Shown one piece after another: positions 1 through 4,766 of a stretch of 8,415 bases of DNA; positions within the stretch are counted from its first letter, which is position 1, and each line of letters begins with the position of its first letter. The position numbers were made by a program, and so were the translations under genes. The notes below the pieces were generated by a model that saw only the letters and a program-made list of their open reading frames with translations, ran no database searches and was not told the origin of the DNA. Source of the DNA: Pseudomonadota bacterium (lineage in GTDB: Bacteria; Pseudomonadota; Alphaproteobacteria; Sphingomonadales; Sphingomonadaceae); the NCBI GenBank assembly GCA_023432995.1, contig JAEZES010000166.1:1-8415 (forward strand), read 5' to 3'.

Positions 1-248
1 GCCTCGGCCCATGCGATGTCGCCCGCGGCCGGCGTCGGCACGACGGCCAGTTCCGGCGCGGCCGCGGGCTCCGGCGCGAGGCTGGCCGGGAGCACGACCG
101 GGGGCAGCAACAGGCGCAGGAACGGCAGGCCCCAGAGCGCATAGGCGATCTGCGGGCCGAAATGACGCGACACCGGGCGGCGCAGCACGAGCACCAGCGC
201 GATCAGGACCCCGGTGTAGAGCAGCGTGTCGAGCAGCCAGCCGGTCAT
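1..248 (-). CDS. M56 family (BlaR1/MecR1-like) membrane metallopeptidase, N-terminal part
   Basis: Only about the first 82 residues are inside the window; the rest lies before base 1. The start ATG (248-246) overlaps the stop of the blaI-type gene as ATGA, the usual arrangement of BlaI/M56 pairs, and this fixes the start. Visible are a first membrane helix at about residues 4-22 (MTGWLLDTLLYTG onward, Leu/Val-rich), a short basic loop (RRPVSRHFG), a second helix at about 35-54 rich in Leu, and then an Ala/Pro-rich stretch. In the family this N-terminal membrane region is followed by a cytoplasmic HEXXH zinc protease domain, which cannot be checked here. Family role: sense a cell-envelope signal (beta-lactam in the studied cases) and cause cleavage of the BlaI repressor. 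The assignment rests mainly on context and topology; whether beta-lactams are the signal here is unknown. Confidence 0.72.
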   Translation of the reverse strand, partial: MTGWLLDTLLYTGVLIALVLVLRRPVSRHFGPQIAYALWGLPFLRLLLPPVVLPASLAPEPAAAPELAVVPTPAAGDIAWAE

Positions 249-634
249 TTGCGCATCTCCTTCAGGAGCCGCTCGATCTCGGCGATGTCGTCGTCGGTCA
301 GCGCCTCGGCTTCGGCCAGGTGGGCAAACAGCGGCGCGGCCCGGCCGCCGAACAGGCGGTCGACCAGGCGGCGCGATTCGCCGCCGACGTAATCGTCGCG
401 GGCGAGCAGCGGGCTGTAGAGGAAACGGCGGCCGTCGGGTTCGGTGGCGACGGCGCCCTTGGCGACCAGGCGCGAGAGCAGCGTCTTGACGGTCGGCATC
501 GACCAGCCGCGCTCGCCGCAGACCGACTCGCACACCTCGGCGGCAGTCCGCGGGCTCTTCTCCCACAGCGCCTCCATCACCGCGTGCTCGGCGTCGCTGA
601 TGCGTTCGCCCGGATCGTCGGCGGTCTCGGCCAT
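245..634 (-). CDS. blaI: BlaI/MecI/CopY-family transcriptional repressor
   Basis: A 129-residue protein, the normal length for BlaI/MecI. Residues about 11-75 form the winged helix: ISDAEHAVMEALW matches the family's opening (the 'ae..vM..lW' helix), then TAAEVCESV, then SMPTVKTLLSRLVAKG as recognition helix, and the wing GRRFLYSPL. The C-terminal part (about 80-129) is the dimerisation region, where the M56 partner triggers cleavage in studied systems; the exact Asn-Phe site of staphylococcal BlaI is not present. The start ATG follows AGGGAGG with a 5-base gap, a strong ribosome site. The stop overlaps the start of the M56 gene, so the two are translationally coupled. Two BlaI-type operators lie upstream over the promoter, implying autorepression. 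No beta-lactamase gene is visible in the window, so the regulated target is not known. Confidence 0.9.
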   Translation of the reverse strand: MAETADDPGERISDAEHAVMEALWEKSPRTAAEVCESVCGERGWSMPTVKTLLSRLVAKGAVATEPDGRRFLYSPLLARDDYVGGESRRLVDRLFGGRAAPLFAHLAEAEALTDDDIAEIERLLKEMRK

Positions 635-654
635 CGCGTCCTCCCTGTCTGTCG

Positions 655-668
655 ACTACGCCTGTAAT
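655..668. promoter_or_regulatory. BlaI-type operator 1 (over the apparent -10)
   Basis: The plus strand reads ACTACGCCTGTAAT, an imperfect dyad with TAC(A/G) and TGTA half-sites separated by 2 bases. This is the spacing of the known bla/mec operators (TACA-N2-TGTA core). It lies 21-34 bases before the repressor's start codon and covers the probable -10. Seen in sequence: the dyad and its twin at 676-689. Inferred: binding by the adjacent BlaI-type protein. Confidence 0.68.
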
Positions 669-689
669 TGAAACGACTACGGTTGTAAA
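661..689 (-). promoter_or_regulatory. probable promoter of the blaI-M56 operon
   Basis: On the minus strand TTTACA (689-684, 5 of 6 matches to the -35 consensus) is followed after 17 bases by TACAGG (666-661, a weak -10). Both elements are embedded in the two operator dyads, which supports the assignment. The -10 alone would not be convincing. Confidence 0.5.
676..689. promoter_or_regulatory. BlaI-type operator 2 (over the apparent -35)
   Basis: The plus strand reads ACTACGGTTGTAAA, the same pattern as operator 1 and exactly 21 bp from it, so both sites face the same side of the helix. It overlaps the TTTACA -35 element read on the minus strand. Paired operators over the -35 and -10 are the classical arrangement for BlaI/MecI repressors. 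Confidence 0.68.
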
Positions 690-745
690 CCTGAAGCCCG
701 GATGAACGGGTTTGCGGTTCGTCGGGCAGCGGCTAGTGTTGGTCG

Positions 746-1123
746 ATGGACCCGATGATCGCCTCCAGCCAGCTCGGTGCGTTTCTGCCCTCGCGCGACT
801 TCGACCTGTCGCGCCGGTTCTACGAGGCGCTCGGTTTCAGCAACCGTGCAACCGGCGACGAGATCGCGCTCTTCGAAACCGGCGCCGGGACCATCATCGT
901 CACGCGGACGCACGATCCCGCGTGGGACGGGGCGTTCATGCTGGCGATATTGGTCGACGACCTCGCGGCGTGGTGGCAGCGGATCGTTCAGGCCGACCTG
1001 CCCGGCCGGTTCGGTACCCCTGCCCCTACCCCGCCGACAAGGCAGCCGTGGGGCCTCGAGGTGGCCTACGTGGTCGACCCGGGCGGCGTGCTGATCCATT
1101 TCCAGCAGCGGCCTGCGGGCTGA
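746..1123 (+). CDS. VOC-superfamily (glyoxalase/bleomycin-resistance fold) protein
   Basis: A 125-residue protein of typical single VOC length, with two beta-alpha-beta-beta-beta modules. Module one is about residues 9-54 (GAFLPSRDFDLSRRFYEALGF, then ALFETGAGTIIVTR) and module two about 64-120, ending in the family-typical VVDPGGVLIHFQQ. The three-dimensional fold is well supported by the FYEALGF motif and the closing DPxG strand. The glyoxalase I metal ligands are not evident: no His on the first strand, and Gln rather than Glu at the end (HFQQ). It is therefore more like the non-metal bleomycin-resistance type, binding an unknown small molecule. No clear ribosome site precedes ATG 746; ATG 755 is an alternative start. 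Its stop is 4 bases before the next gene, so the two are probably co-transcribed and may be translationally coupled. It is divergent from blaI across 111 bases. Confidence 0.8.
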   Translation: MDPMIASSQLGAFLPSRDFDLSRRFYEALGFSNRATGDEIALFETGAGTIIVTRTHDPAWDGAFMLAILVDDLAAWWQRIVQADLPGRFGTPAPTPPTRQPWGLEVAYVVDPGGVLIHFQQRPAG

Positions 1124-1127
1124 CGCG

Positions 1128-2306
1128 ATGCCGGTCGCGCTGCGGCACAAGGTCCGCCGCCTGTCGGACTGCCACAACATCGGCGACTTCCGCGCGCTGG
1201 CCGAGCGGCGGCTGCCGTTCCCGGTGTTCCACTACATCGACGGCGGCGGCGACGACGAGATCACCAAGGAGCGCAACACCGCCGCTTTCGCCGAAGTCGA
1301 TCTCGTGCCCAGCGTGCTGGCGGGCGTCGAGACCGTCGATCCGTCGGTGACCGTGCTCGGACGGGCCACGCGGCTGCCGCTGATGCTCTCGCCGACCGCG
1401 CTGCAGCGGCTGTTCCACTGGCGGGGCGAGCGCGCGGTGGCCGCGGCGGCGGAGAAGTTCGGGCTGTGGTTCGGTATCTCGAGCCTCGCCAGCGTCGGAA
1501 TCGAGGAGATCGGGGCCAACTTTGCCGGCCCCAAGATGCTCCAGTACTACTATCACAAGGACAAGGGCCTCAACGCGGCGCTGCTCGAGGCAGCGCGCGC
1601 GGCGAAGTTCGACGCGGTCGCGCTGACGGTCGACACGATCGTCGGCGGCAATCGCGAGCGCTGCCTGCGCACCGGGTTCACCAGCCCGCCGCGGATCACT
1701 CCGGCGAGCTTCCTGTCCTACGCCACCCGGCCGCGCTGGGCGCTCGACTACCTGTTCCGCCAGAAGTTCTCGCTGCCCAACCTCGACGCGCACGTACCGG
1801 CCGGCTCGAACGTCTCGGCCTCGATCCAGAGCTATTTCAGCCAGTTCCTCGACCAGTCGATGGACTGGGCCGCGGCGGAGAAGCTGCGCGCCGACTGGGG
1901 CGGCAAGTTCGTGCTCAAGGGCGTGATGTCGGTCGCCGACGCGCGCCGCGCGGCCGAGATGGGCTGCGATGCGATCATGGTCTCGAACCATGGCGGCCGG
2001 CAGCTCGACGGCAGCCGCGCGCCGTTCGACCAGTTGGCCGAGATCGTCGACGCGGTCGGCGACCGGATGGAGGTGATCCTCGACGGCGGGGTACGGCGGG
2101 GAACGCACGTGCTCAAGGCGCTGAGCCTCGGCGCCAAGGCGGTCTCGGGCGGGCGGCTGTATCTCTACGCGCTCGCGGCGGCCGGGCAGGAGGGTGTCGA
2201 GCGCGCGCTCGGCATCCTCGAAGCCGAAATCGTGCGGGACATGAAACTCATGGGCGTGACCCGGATCGACCAGCTCAGCCGCGAGAACTTGCGCTGGCGG
2301 CGGTGA
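1128..2306 (+). CDS. FMN-dependent alpha-hydroxy-acid oxidase/dehydrogenase (LldD/glycolate oxidase family)
   Basis: A 392-residue (beta/alpha)8-barrel enzyme of full family length. It oxidises a 2-hydroxy acid such as lactate, glycolate or mandelate to the 2-oxo acid with FMN; the electron acceptor (quinone or oxygen) cannot be told from sequence. Family active-site residues are present: Tyr36 in PVFHYIDGG, Tyr141 in LQYYYHKD, Asp169 in LTVDT, Lys264 in LKG, and catalytic His288 with Arg291 in VSNHGGRQLDG. The FMN phosphate region is ILDGGVRRGTHVLKALSLGA (318-336) and GGRLYLYALA (341-350). Differences from the usual motif are Thr-His for Thr-Asp at 326-327 and Leu for Pro after GR at 344. 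LldD of E. coli shares FHYIDGG and YLYALA, so a lactate-type dehydrogenase is a reasonable guess. The start follows the VOC gene by 4 bases without a strong ribosome site. The stop lies in a hairpin. Confidence 0.9.
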   Translation: MPVALRHKVRRLSDCHNIGDFRALAERRLPFPVFHYIDGGGDDEITKERNTAAFAEVDLVPSVLAGVETVDPSVTVLGRATRLPLMLSPTALQRLFHWRGERAVAAAAEKFGLWFGISSLASVGIEEIGANFAGPKMLQYYYHKDKGLNAALLEAARAAKFDAVALTVDTIVGGNRERCLRTGFTSPPRITPASFLSYATRPRWALDYLFRQKFSLPNLDAHVPAGSNVSASIQSYFSQFLDQSMDWAAAEKLRADWGGKFVLKGVMSVADARRAAEMGCDAIMVSNHGGRQLDGSRAPFDQLAEIVDAVGDRMEVILDGGVRRGTHVLKALSLGAKAVSGGRLYLYALAAAGQEGVERALGILEAEIVRDMKLMGVTRIDQLSRENLRWRR

Positions 2307-2328
2307 TCACCTGCGGGAGGTGATCGTC
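2302..2328 (+). terminator. hairpin at the 3' end of the hydroxy-acid oxidase gene
   Basis: GATCACCT (2305-2312) and AGGTGATC (2318-2325) form a perfect 8-bp stem with loop GCGGG. Wobble pairs and one G-C extend the stem outward. The TGA stop is part of the stem. There is no T-tract, so it may be a transcript-stabilising hairpin or factor-assisted terminator rather than a classical intrinsic one. A second palindrome CCGGCGCCGG follows at 2328-2337. The gap 2307-2395 otherwise holds only a short CCG run. Confidence 0.5.
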
Positions 2329-2367
2329 CGGCGCCGGGGTTCGCGGCTGGAGGGTGCCGCGCAGGCC

Positions 2368-2382
2368 CCGCCGCCGCCGCCG
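2368..2382. repeat. short CCG triplet run
   Basis: Five tandem CCG units in the gap between the convergent oxidase and membrane-protein genes. It is probably low-complexity sequence of no function in a GC-rich genome, though it could be a slippage site. Confidence 0.4.
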
Positions 2383-2395
2383 CCAGCCCCGCCGG

Positions 2396-2869
2396 TCACA
2401 TCACGACCAGGCGGATAACCAGGATCGCCACGCCGAAGAAGGCGACCGCTCCCGGCACGACCAGCATCTGCGCCGCGACTTCACGGTGCGTGAGCAGGCC
2501 GTACAGCGTCGGCAGCGCCCCCCTGCGTTCGAGCGGGCTGCGCGGCTGCGCCGGGCCCTGCCGGGTCAGCAGCTTGGTCGTGCCGAAGAACATGATCACG
2601 TAGATGGCCGAGATGACGATCATGAAGACCGCGTGGCCGCTGCTGCCGGTGGCGGCGAGCAGCGCGGCGATGAACACCGCATAGCAGCCGACCATGACCC
2701 ACCAGAACGACGCCGGGATCTCGAACCCGCGGCGCTCGCCCTCGCGCGGAGCGGCCAGAGGATGGTCGTCGTTGTCCGCCGCGGCAGCGACACGCGGCAT
2801 CAGCTCGACCAGCGGATCGGCGACGGCCGTCTCGGCCAGAGCGGGCAGCTTGCGAAGCGGTTCAGACAT
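2396..2869 (-). CDS. three-helix membrane protein of unknown function, partner of the globin
   Basis: A 157-residue protein I do not recognise. Residues 1-52 are a polar cytoplasm-like tail (MSEPLRKLPALAETAV, then charged and Ala/Pro-rich). Three hydrophobic segments follow at about 54-74 (FWWVMVGCYAVFIAALLAA), 80-101 (AVFMIVISAIYVIMFFG) and 135-157 (MLVVPGAVAFFGVAILVIRL, running to the C-terminus). A basic loop at about 102-130 lies between helices 2 and 3. The frame opens 7 codons earlier at a GTG (2890), but the ATG at 2869 is preceded by GGAAAGGA with an 8-base gap and is the better start. That ATG overlaps the globin stop by 8 bases (ATGTCTGA), so translation is very probably coupled and the two proteins are likely to act together. 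No haem or metal motif is evident. Confidence 0.75.
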   Translation of the reverse strand: MSEPLRKLPALAETAVADPLVELMPRVAAAADNDDHPLAAPREGERRGFEIPASFWWVMVGCYAVFIAALLAATGSSGHAVFMIVISAIYVIMFFGTTKLLTRQGPAQPRSPLERRGALPTLYGLLTHREVAAQMLVVPGAVAFFGVAILVIRLVVM

Positions 2870-3362
2870 GCGGCAAGTCCTTTCCTGCACGGCCGCCGGC
2901 CAGCCCTTCGCGGCGCATCGTGATTCCGGTGAGCAGGCTGTCGGCGATCATTCGGGCGCGCGCGCCCACCAGCCGGGTCGCCTCGGGCTCGGGCTCGGCC
3001 TCGCGCAGGGTCGCGTAGAACAGCTCGAGCCAGTGCGAGAAATGGTGCAGCTCGAGCCCCGGAATGACCATGTGCTTGAGCATCGGATTGCCCGAGAACT
3101 CGCCGCTGTTGTGCAGCACCGAGCGCCAGAAGCGCTTCATCCGCTCGAGGTGCTCACCCCAGTCGGAGATGCGCTCGGCGAAGATCGGGCCGAGCAGCGC
3201 GTCCTCGCGAATCTTGGCGTAGAAGCGATCGACGAAGCTTGCGATGTACTCGGCGTCGACACCGATTTCGTGCGCCGCATCGCGCTTCTCGGCCCGCTTC
3301 TGCTCGGCGTAGGCGCGGCTCTCCGGATCGGGGCGACGGGAACTCGCAGCGGCAGTGGACAT
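2862..3362 (-). CDS. group III truncated haemoglobin (Ctb-like)
   Basis: A 166-residue globin. Against Campylobacter Ctb, the family reference, the key positions are all visible: Tyr48 (B10) in RFYAKIREDALLGPIF, His71 (E7) in WGEHLERMKRFW, proximal His97 (F8) in LKHMVIPG, and Trp111 (G8) in HFSHWLELF. Tyr B10 with Trp G8 is the polar haem pocket linked to oxygen and NO chemistry in this class. An N-terminal tail of about 35 charged residues precedes helix A/B and makes the protein longer than the ~130-residue norm; no later Met offers a shorter start. It is cytosolic. Likely role: nitric-oxide or peroxynitrite detoxification, inferred from class and from the divergent nsrR. It overlaps the following membrane-protein gene. 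The ribosome site is weak. It starts 79 bases from nsrR. Confidence 0.9.
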   Translation of the reverse strand: MSTAAASSRRPDPESRAYAEQKRAEKRDAAHEIGVDAEYIASFVDRFYAKIREDALLGPIFAERISDWGEHLERMKRFWRSVLHNSGEFSGNPMLKHMVIPGLELHHFSHWLELFYATLREAEPEPEATRLVGARARMIADSLLTGITMRREGLAGGRAGKDLPHV

Positions 3363-3377
3363 GGCGACTCGCTAAAT

Positions 3378-3396
3378 TGGGTATCTGATTTACCCA
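3378..3396. promoter_or_regulatory. inverted repeat TGGGTA-N7-TACCCA between globin and nsrR
   Basis: Perfect 6-bp arms with a 7-base spacer (TCTGATT), placed just downstream of the probable -10 of the globin promoter, where a repressor would block transcription. The spacer shares ATCTGAT with a second copy at 3423-3429, 40 bp away. The binding protein is unknown; NsrR or another regulator is possible. Confidence 0.45.
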
Positions 3397-3421
3397 TTAT
3401 GCCAATTGCCGACAAAATCAA
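3394..3421 (-). promoter_or_regulatory. candidate promoter for the globin operon
   Basis: The minus strand reads TTGATT (3421-3416), 16 bases, then TAATGG (3399-3394); an overlapping CATAAT (3401-3396) is an alternative -10. The AT-rich patch stands out against the surrounding GC-rich sequence. The exact elements are uncertain. Confidence 0.4.
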
Positions 3422-3434
3422 CATCTGATATGCA
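3406..3434 (+). promoter_or_regulatory. candidate nsrR promoter, possibly giving a leaderless mRNA
   Basis: TTGCCG (3406-3411), a 17-base spacer, then TATGCA (3429-3434). Transcription would begin at about 3441, essentially at the ATG at 3442. This agrees with the absence of any Shine-Dalgarno sequence before that ATG. The match to consensus is modest. Confidence 0.35.
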
Positions 3435-3438
3435 TCTT
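3416..3438. promoter_or_regulatory. NsrR-like operator with one strong half-site
   Basis: On the minus strand the sequence opens with AAGATGCAT, identical to the first 9 bases of the published NsrR 11-1-11 consensus. By my count the left half matches 10 of 11 and the right half about 6 of 11. It overlaps the probable nsrR -10 and the -35 of the globin promoter, so one bound dimer could control both directions. The identity of the binding protein is inferred. Confidence 0.5.
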
Positions 3439-3441
3439 TTT

Positions 3442-3894
3442 ATGCAGCTGAGCCTACACAGCGATTATGCCCTGCGCGTCCTGATGGCGCTGGCGGTCGA
3501 CGATCGCCAGCTCTCGGTCGACGATATCGCCCGCCGCTACCGGATCTCGCGCAACCATCTGGCCAAGGTTGCCCAGCGCCTGCAGGCCGAGGGGTTCATC
3601 CGGACTTTCCGCGGCCGCGGTGGCGGCATGCGCCTCGCCCGGCCGGCGCAGGAGATTGGGGTCGGCGACGTCGTCCGGCGGTTCGAGAACCTCGAGGGCT
3701 TCGTCAGCTGCTTTGCCGCGGAGCCGACCAGCTGCGCGGTCAATGGCCTGTGCGCCCTCAAGCCGGCGCTGCGCGGCGCCGTCGATGCCTTCCTCGAGCA
3801 CCTCGACGGCTATCGCCTGAGCGACCTTGTGCCCGACCGCCACGCCTTTGCGCGGCGGCTCGAGTCGATGGCCGCCCAGGCTCGCGCCGCCTGA
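3442..3894 (+). CDS. nsrR: NsrR, Rrf2-family nitric-oxide-sensing iron-sulfur repressor
   Basis: A 150-residue protein from the ATG at 3442. The frame is open from 3406 and an ATG also occurs at 3430, but MQLSLHSDYALRVLM is the canonical Rrf2/NsrR beginning. The winged helix covers about residues 25-65 (ISRNHLAKVAQRLQAEGFI as recognition helix, GRGGGMRLARP as wing). Cluster ligands are Cys90, Cys98 and Cys104 (spacing C-X7-C-X5-C) and Asp8, the residue shown to be the fourth ligand in Streptomyces NsrR. The first Cys gap varies in the family (X4 to X7). NsrR represses NO-defence genes until NO destroys its [4Fe-4S] cluster. The divergent group III globin is the obvious target, and a candidate site overlaps nsrR's own promoter. 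IscR is less likely because the cysteine pattern and GDVVRRFENL region fit NsrR. Confidence 0.88.
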   Translation: MQLSLHSDYALRVLMALAVDDRQLSVDDIARRYRISRNHLAKVAQRLQAEGFIRTFRGRGGGMRLARPAQEIGVGDVVRRFENLEGFVSCFAAEPTSCAVNGLCALKPALRGAVDAFLEHLDGYRLSDLVPDRHAFARRLESMAAQARAA

Positions 3895-3913
3895 GCCGGC
3901 TCCGGCTCAGGCG
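3888..3913. terminator. bidirectional hairpin shared by convergent nsrR and hydroxylase genes
   Basis: A perfect 12-bp inverted repeat: CGCCTGAGCCGG (3888-3899), CT, then its exact reverse complement (3902-3913). In RNA the loop probably opens to 6 bases. The nsrR stop (3892-3894) is in one arm and the opposite-strand stop (3909-3907) is in the other. It works in either direction by symmetry. No T-tract flanks it on either side. Confidence 0.7.
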
Positions 3914-4629
3914 ATCACCTTTCCGATCAGCATGGCGCCGAGCTTGCGCGACGCGCCGTCGAAGAAGCCGGCCTGACCGGTGAACTCCGCCGGATTGCGG
4001 AACGTCCCGAACAGGATGTCGAACAGCGGGATGTCGCCGTAGTTGAACGCGTGCACCTCGCGCTGGTGGTGCACCGAGTGGCTCTCCGGCCGGGTGACGA
4101 TGTAGCCGAGCCAGCGCGGCGTGCGGATGTTGGCGTGCTGGAACATCGAGCAGAACGTCGCCAGCACCGCGACGACGATCGCCGCCTCGGCGGTCAGGCC
4201 GATGCCGAGCACCAGCGCCAGGCTGCCGACCAGCGCCCAGCCGATCATGTCGAACGGGTGGAAGTAGAACGCGCCCCATATGTCGACCCGCTCGGCGCTG
4301 TGGTGCATCTGGTGGAACCAGCGCCACAGCGGCCGCACGTTGTGCATCGTCCGGTGCCAGGCGTAGATCAGCAGCTCGAGCACGAGGAACCCGACCAGCC
4401 CTTGCGCCCAGAACGGCAGGACCGAGCCGTCGACCAGCTGGTACTGGCCGAGCAGCCCGTCCCACATCAGCGGCGCGAACGTGGCCACGGCGAAATAGAG
4501 CAGCGCGAAGGCGGCGCCCTTGAGCTTCCAGTACGGCATCTCGGGAAAGATCCGCGCGCGTGCTACGAAGTCGATCGCCGCAAAGGCCGCGAACAGGCCG
4601 AGCGCGATCAGGTGATAGGTACCCAGCAT
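3907..4629 (-). CDS. sterol desaturase / fatty acid hydroxylase family membrane di-iron enzyme
   Basis: A 240-residue integral membrane protein of the FA-hydroxylase superfamily. The histidine boxes that hold the two irons are all present: HRTMH (92-96), HQMHH (106-110) and HSVHH (184-188), with additional conserved-type His at 124 and 165. Hydrophobic segments lie at about 4-22, 37-56, 76-92 and 126-160, so the His boxes face the cytoplasm in the usual topology. These enzymes use O2 to hydroxylate or desaturate a lipid C-H bond; the substrate (sterol, fatty acid, carotenoid or ether lipid) cannot be decided. The open frame extends 21 codons upstream, but AAGGGG ends 5 bases before the ATG at 4629, so this start is preferred. 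It is convergent with nsrR and divergent from a TetR gene that may regulate it. Confidence 0.87.
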   Translation of the reverse strand: MLGTYHLIALGLFAAFAAIDFVARARIFPEMPYWKLKGAAFALLYFAVATFAPLMWDGLLGQYQLVDGSVLPFWAQGLVGFLVLELLIYAWHRTMHNVRPLWRWFHQMHHSAERVDIWGAFYFHPFDMIGWALVGSLALVLGIGLTAEAAIVVAVLATFCSMFQHANIRTPRWLGYIVTRPESHSVHHQREVHAFNYGDIPLFDILFGTFRNPAEFTGQAGFFDGASRKLGAMLIGKVIA

Positions 4630-4673
4630 GTGATCCCCTTCCATCTGACTTAGAGATGGCCGCCCAACTATGC

Positions 4674-4683
4674 GTCCGCGGAC
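4674..4683. promoter_or_regulatory. 10-bp palindrome GTCCGCGGAC
   Basis: A perfect palindrome in the 137-base gap between the divergent hydroxylase and TetR genes, 45 bases before the hydroxylase start. It could be a second operator or chance in GC-rich DNA. Confidence 0.25.
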
Positions 4684-4713
4684 CCACGTCATAGCAGGAA
4701 CGCGGTCGGTTTT

Positions 4714-4739
4714 ATCCCTGGTCTCGTCATGCTAGGGAT
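4714..4739. promoter_or_regulatory. inverted repeat between hydroxylase and TetR genes (candidate TetR operator)
   Basis: ATCCCT-N14-AGGGAT; one further symmetric pair (G4721/C4732) lies inside the arms. It lies 28 bases before the TetR start in the only moderately AT-rich part of the gap. TetR-family proteins usually bind such dyads between themselves and a divergent target. Assignment by position and symmetry only. Confidence 0.45.
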
Positions 4740-4766
4740 TCTGCGGGTTTCGGGGACTTGGCAACG

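Noticed and set aside
11..667. Long plus-strand open frame opposite the M56 and blaI genes
   Set aside because: The translation is Arg/Ala/Pro-rich with no domain, as expected for the antisense of a GC-rich gene; blaI has a strong ribosome site and family match.
694..713. Short hairpin AAGCCCG/CGGGTTT upstream of the VOC gene
   Set aside because: Seven pairs including a G-U, no T-run, and no gene ends there; probably chance.
712..739. TTGCGG-N16-TAGTGT as VOC promoter
   Set aside because: Only 3 of 6 matches at the -10 and too close to the start codon to be convincing.
1026..2108. 360-codon minus-strand open frame across the hydroxy-acid oxidase
   Set aside because: It is the antisense shadow of an unmistakable FMN enzyme; its composition is low-complexity Arg/Ala/Glu with no motif.
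3431..3446. Inverted repeat TGCAT-N6-ATGCA at the nsrR start
   Set aside because: Arms are only 5 bp and one includes the start codon; the longer NsrR-like site explains the same bases better.
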